Of a DNA stretch of 14,276 bases, positions 12,549-14,276 are shown one piece after another; the first letter of the stretch is position 1, and every line of letters begins with the position of its first letter. Source of the DNA: Candidatus Gastranaerophilales bacterium (GTDB taxonomy: Bacteria; Cyanobacteriota; Vampirovibrionia; Gastranaerophilales; CAJFVJ01); the NCBI GenBank assembly GCA_028694275.1, contig JAQUTS010000029.1:1-14276 (forward strand), in the 5' to 3' direction. The translations under genes were made by a program, and so were the position numbers. Under the pieces are notes generated by a model. The model did no database searches and was not told the DNA's origin. It saw nothing but the letters and a program-made list of their open reading frames with translations.

Positions 12549-13628
12549 ATGAGGATTCTTGTAGGATTAAGTGGTGGTGTTGATTCCGCTGTAGCGGCTC
12601 TTTTGCTTAAGCAGCAAGGCCATGAAATAATCGGTGCAACTATGTCTATATGGGGAAAGGGTGATTCTATCGTTCCTCAAGGAGGCTCTTGCAAAGACGC
12701 TTGTTATGGCCCGAATGAAAAAGAAGATATTGAACAAGCAAAAAATATCGCAGAGTTTTTGGGTATCCCATACTATGTTTTTGATTGTGTTGATCAATAT
12801 GAAAAAATTGTTCTTGAAAATTTCAAAGAAGAATACCTCTCAGGCAGAACACCAAATCCTTGTATATGGTGTAATAGTTTGATTAAGTTTGATGTATTGC
12901 CTTTTGTCGCAAAACAAGCCGGGCTTGAGTTTGACAAATTTGCAACAGGGCATTATGCCAAAGTTGAATATGATGAATTAAAAAACAGGTACGCTCTTAG
13001 AAAAGGTATCAATCCTAAGAAAGATCAATCTTATTTTATCTACCGACTAAAGCAGCATCAGCTTGAAAATATCCTTCTTCCTCTGGGTGCTTATACTAAA
13101 GAAGAAATCAGGCAAATTGCCAAGGATAACGGCCTGAATGTCCATGATAAGCCTGACAGTCAGGATTTTTACAGTGGTGATTACAATGAACTATTGGAAG
13201 TTAGTGAAAAAGAAGGAAATATTGTAGATCTTAATGGTAATGTACTTGGGGTTCATAAAGGTATTTGGAATTATACTGTGGGTCAAAGAAAAGGCATTGG
13301 TATTGCTGCTCCTAATCCTTTGTATGTTTTGAGTCTTAATAAAGAAAAAAACGAAGTTGTTGTCGGGGAAGAAGATGCGACTTTGAAAAAATCTCTTATT
13401 GCGGATGATTTGAATTGGGTTTCTGTTGAAAAACTTCAAGAGCCTACGCAAGTTACAGCCAAAATACGTTCAGCTCAAGCACCTGTTGAAGTTTTGATTA
13501 TTCCGTTGGGAGACAGTGTGCAAGTTGAGTTTGAAAATATGCAAAAATCCATAACACCCGGTCAGTCAATTGTTTTTTATGATGATGATTTGGTATTAGG
13601 TGGCGGAATTATTGAGAAAGTTTTTTGA
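12549..13628 (+). CDS. MnmA-family ATP-pyrophosphatase lacking the second catalytic Cys
   Basis: The 359-residue protein matches tRNA 2-thiouridylase MnmA in length and order: PP-loop SGGVDSAVA (8-16), C105xxC108 in TPNPCIWCN, FATGHYA (131-137), DQSYFIYRL (159-167), NYTVGQRKG (241-249), and a C-terminal beta-barrel with AKIRSAQAP. In MnmA the SQ(G/D)ICF motif carries the second catalytic cysteine; here it reads DSQDFYSGDY (203-212), with no Cys. A pair C48/C52 near the PP-loop is additional. The PP-loop should still make an acyl- or base-adenylate. It may act on tRNA with ThiS-thiocarboxylate as donor (compare TtuA/TtuB), or activate ThiS itself. The ATG follows the thiS stop directly; its GGAGG (12537-12541) lies within thiS. 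Next gene is metY after 18 bases. A canonical mnmA may exist elsewhere in the genome. Confidence 0.85.
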   Translation: MRILVGLSGGVDSAVAALLLKQQGHEIIGATMSIWGKGDSIVPQGGSCKDACYGPNEKEDIEQAKNIAEFLGIPYYVFDCVDQYEKIVLENFKEEYLSGRTPNPCIWCNSLIKFDVLPFVAKQAGLEFDKFATGHYAKVEYDELKNRYALRKGINPKKDQSYFIYRLKQHQLENILLPLGAYTKEEIRQIAKDNGLNVHDKPDSQDFYSGDYNELLEVSEKEGNIVDLNGNVLGVHKGIWNYTVGQRKGIGIAAPNPLYVLSLNKEKNEVVVGEEDATLKKSLIADDLNWVSVEKLQEPTQVTAKIRSAQAPVEVLIIPLGDSVQVEFENMQKSITPGQSIVFYDDDLVLGGGIIEKVF

Positions 13629-13646
13629 TACAACAAGGAGAATGTC

Positions 13647-14276
13647 ATGAGAGAAAACACAATCGCGTTGCATGGTGGGCAAGAACCTGATCCGACAACT
13701 AATTCACGAGCAGTTCCTATTTATCAGACTACTTCATATGTTTTTGATGATACAGATCATGCTGCTAATTTGTTTGGTTTAAAAGAATTTGGCAATGTAT
13801 ATAGCCGTTTGATGAATCCTACTACTGATGTTCTTGAAAAACGTGTGGCCTTATTAGAAGGAGGAGCTGCTGCTTTGGCTGTGGCATCAGGAGCCGCGGC
13901 TATAACTTATGCGGTTTTGAATATTGCAAATGCAGGCGATGAAATAGTTTCTTCATCGGCACTTTATGGCGGTACTTATAATCTTTTTGCGCATACTTTA
14001 AAAAACTTTGGCATAAGTACAATTTTTGTTGAATCTGATGAAGCTGAGGCTTTTGATAAGGCAATTACTGAGAAAACAAAACTCATCTATATAGAAAGCA
14101 TAGGCAATCCTAAATTAAACGTGGCTGATTTTGAAAAAATTGCTGCTGTTGCGCACAAACACGGCATTCCTTTGATTGTGGATAATACGGTTCCTACGCC
14201 GTATCTTTTTAAGCCTATAAAATACGGTGCTGATATTGTTGTGCATTCTGCTACGAAATTTCTTGGCGGGCATGGT
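13647..14276 (+). CDS. metY: O-acetylhomoserine sulfhydrylase-type Cys/Met metabolism PLP enzyme (partial)
   Basis: The first 210 residues are present and the frame runs off the right edge. MRENTIALHGGQEPDP, VPIYQTTSYVF (23-33), YSRLMNPTTDVLEKR (52-66), the GGAAALAVASG stretch, ALYGGTYNLF (105-114), D179 in IVDNT and the Schiff-base lysine K204 in HSATKFLGGHG identify the Cys/Met-metabolism PLP family. LHGGQ, YQTTSYVF and SSSALYGGTYNLF are typical of O-acetylhomoserine sulfhydrylase (MetY) rather than cystathionine gamma-synthase. It makes homocysteine from O-acetylhomoserine and sulfide, or from a protein thiocarboxylate. AAGGAG is six bases before ATG 13647; an ATG at 13642 stops at once. 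It follows the MnmA-like gene by 18 bases. About half of the protein lies outside the window. Confidence 0.88.
   Translation, partial: MRENTIALHGGQEPDPTTNSRAVPIYQTTSYVFDDTDHAANLFGLKEFGNVYSRLMNPTTDVLEKRVALLEGGAAALAVASGAAAITYAVLNIANAGDEIVSSSALYGGTYNLFAHTLKNFGISTIFVESDEAEAFDKAITEKTKLIYIESIGNPKLNVADFEKIAAVAHKHGIPLIVDNTVPTPYLFKPIKYGADIVVHSATKFLGGHG

Overview
The window is AT-rich, densely packed bacterial DNA carrying genes of an anaerobic, sulfur-handling lifestyle: a radical-SAM maturase for [FeFe]-hydrogenase, a hybrid cluster protein with its iron-sulfur partner, a four-domain CoA-disulfide reductase/sulfurtransferase fusion, and a ThiS/MnmA-like/MetY gene set. Base composition and gene content would suit an anaerobic gut bacterium such as a non-photosynthetic cyanobacterial relative (Melainabacteria/Gastranaerophilales) or a clostridial lineage. 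That placement is an inference; there is no rRNA or other marker here. I saw no mobile element, CRISPR array, tRNA or rRNA.

Layout. Positions 1-139 hold the start of an unknown minus-strand gene. Positions 431-859 hold a small zinc-ribbon protein and a 34-residue basic protein, closed by a 14-bp stem hairpin. hydE follows (960-1952). A 35-residue membrane peptide lies convergent to it on the minus strand, with its own promoter. The minus-strand operon rrf2 - ferredoxin-like protein - hcp (4942 down to 2140) looks like a nitrosative/redox stress unit and ends in a strong intrinsic terminator. Divergent from it, an ArsR-type repressor gene sits behind a 32-bp palindrome and overlaps the gene for the 791-residue CoADR-rhodanese-TusA-DsrE fusion (5093-7734).

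Next comes a tightly coupled set of unknown product (7860-12077): a HAD phosphatase, a class III aminotransferase with an added cysteine cluster, an alpha/beta hydrolase with Cys at the nucleophile position, a four-helix membrane protein, and a glutathione-synthetase-like ATP-grasp enzyme. Several of these enzymes depart from their families at key residues.

The last part (12124-14276) is a sulfur-amino-acid unit: thiS, an MnmA paralogue lacking the second catalytic cysteine, and metY (cut by the window end). Its leader reads as a classical ribosome-mediated attenuator. It has an extended -10 promoter, a 20-codon ORF with a Met-Cys-Pro-Met run lying in the first arm of a hairpin, a stop codon just before the second arm, a competing antiterminator pairing, and a U-tailed terminator before thiS. 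This suggests induction when charged Met- or Cys-tRNA is scarce. It also suggests that the ThiS/MnmA-like pair feeds sulfur to MetY for homocysteine synthesis, which is the most interesting hypothesis in the window.
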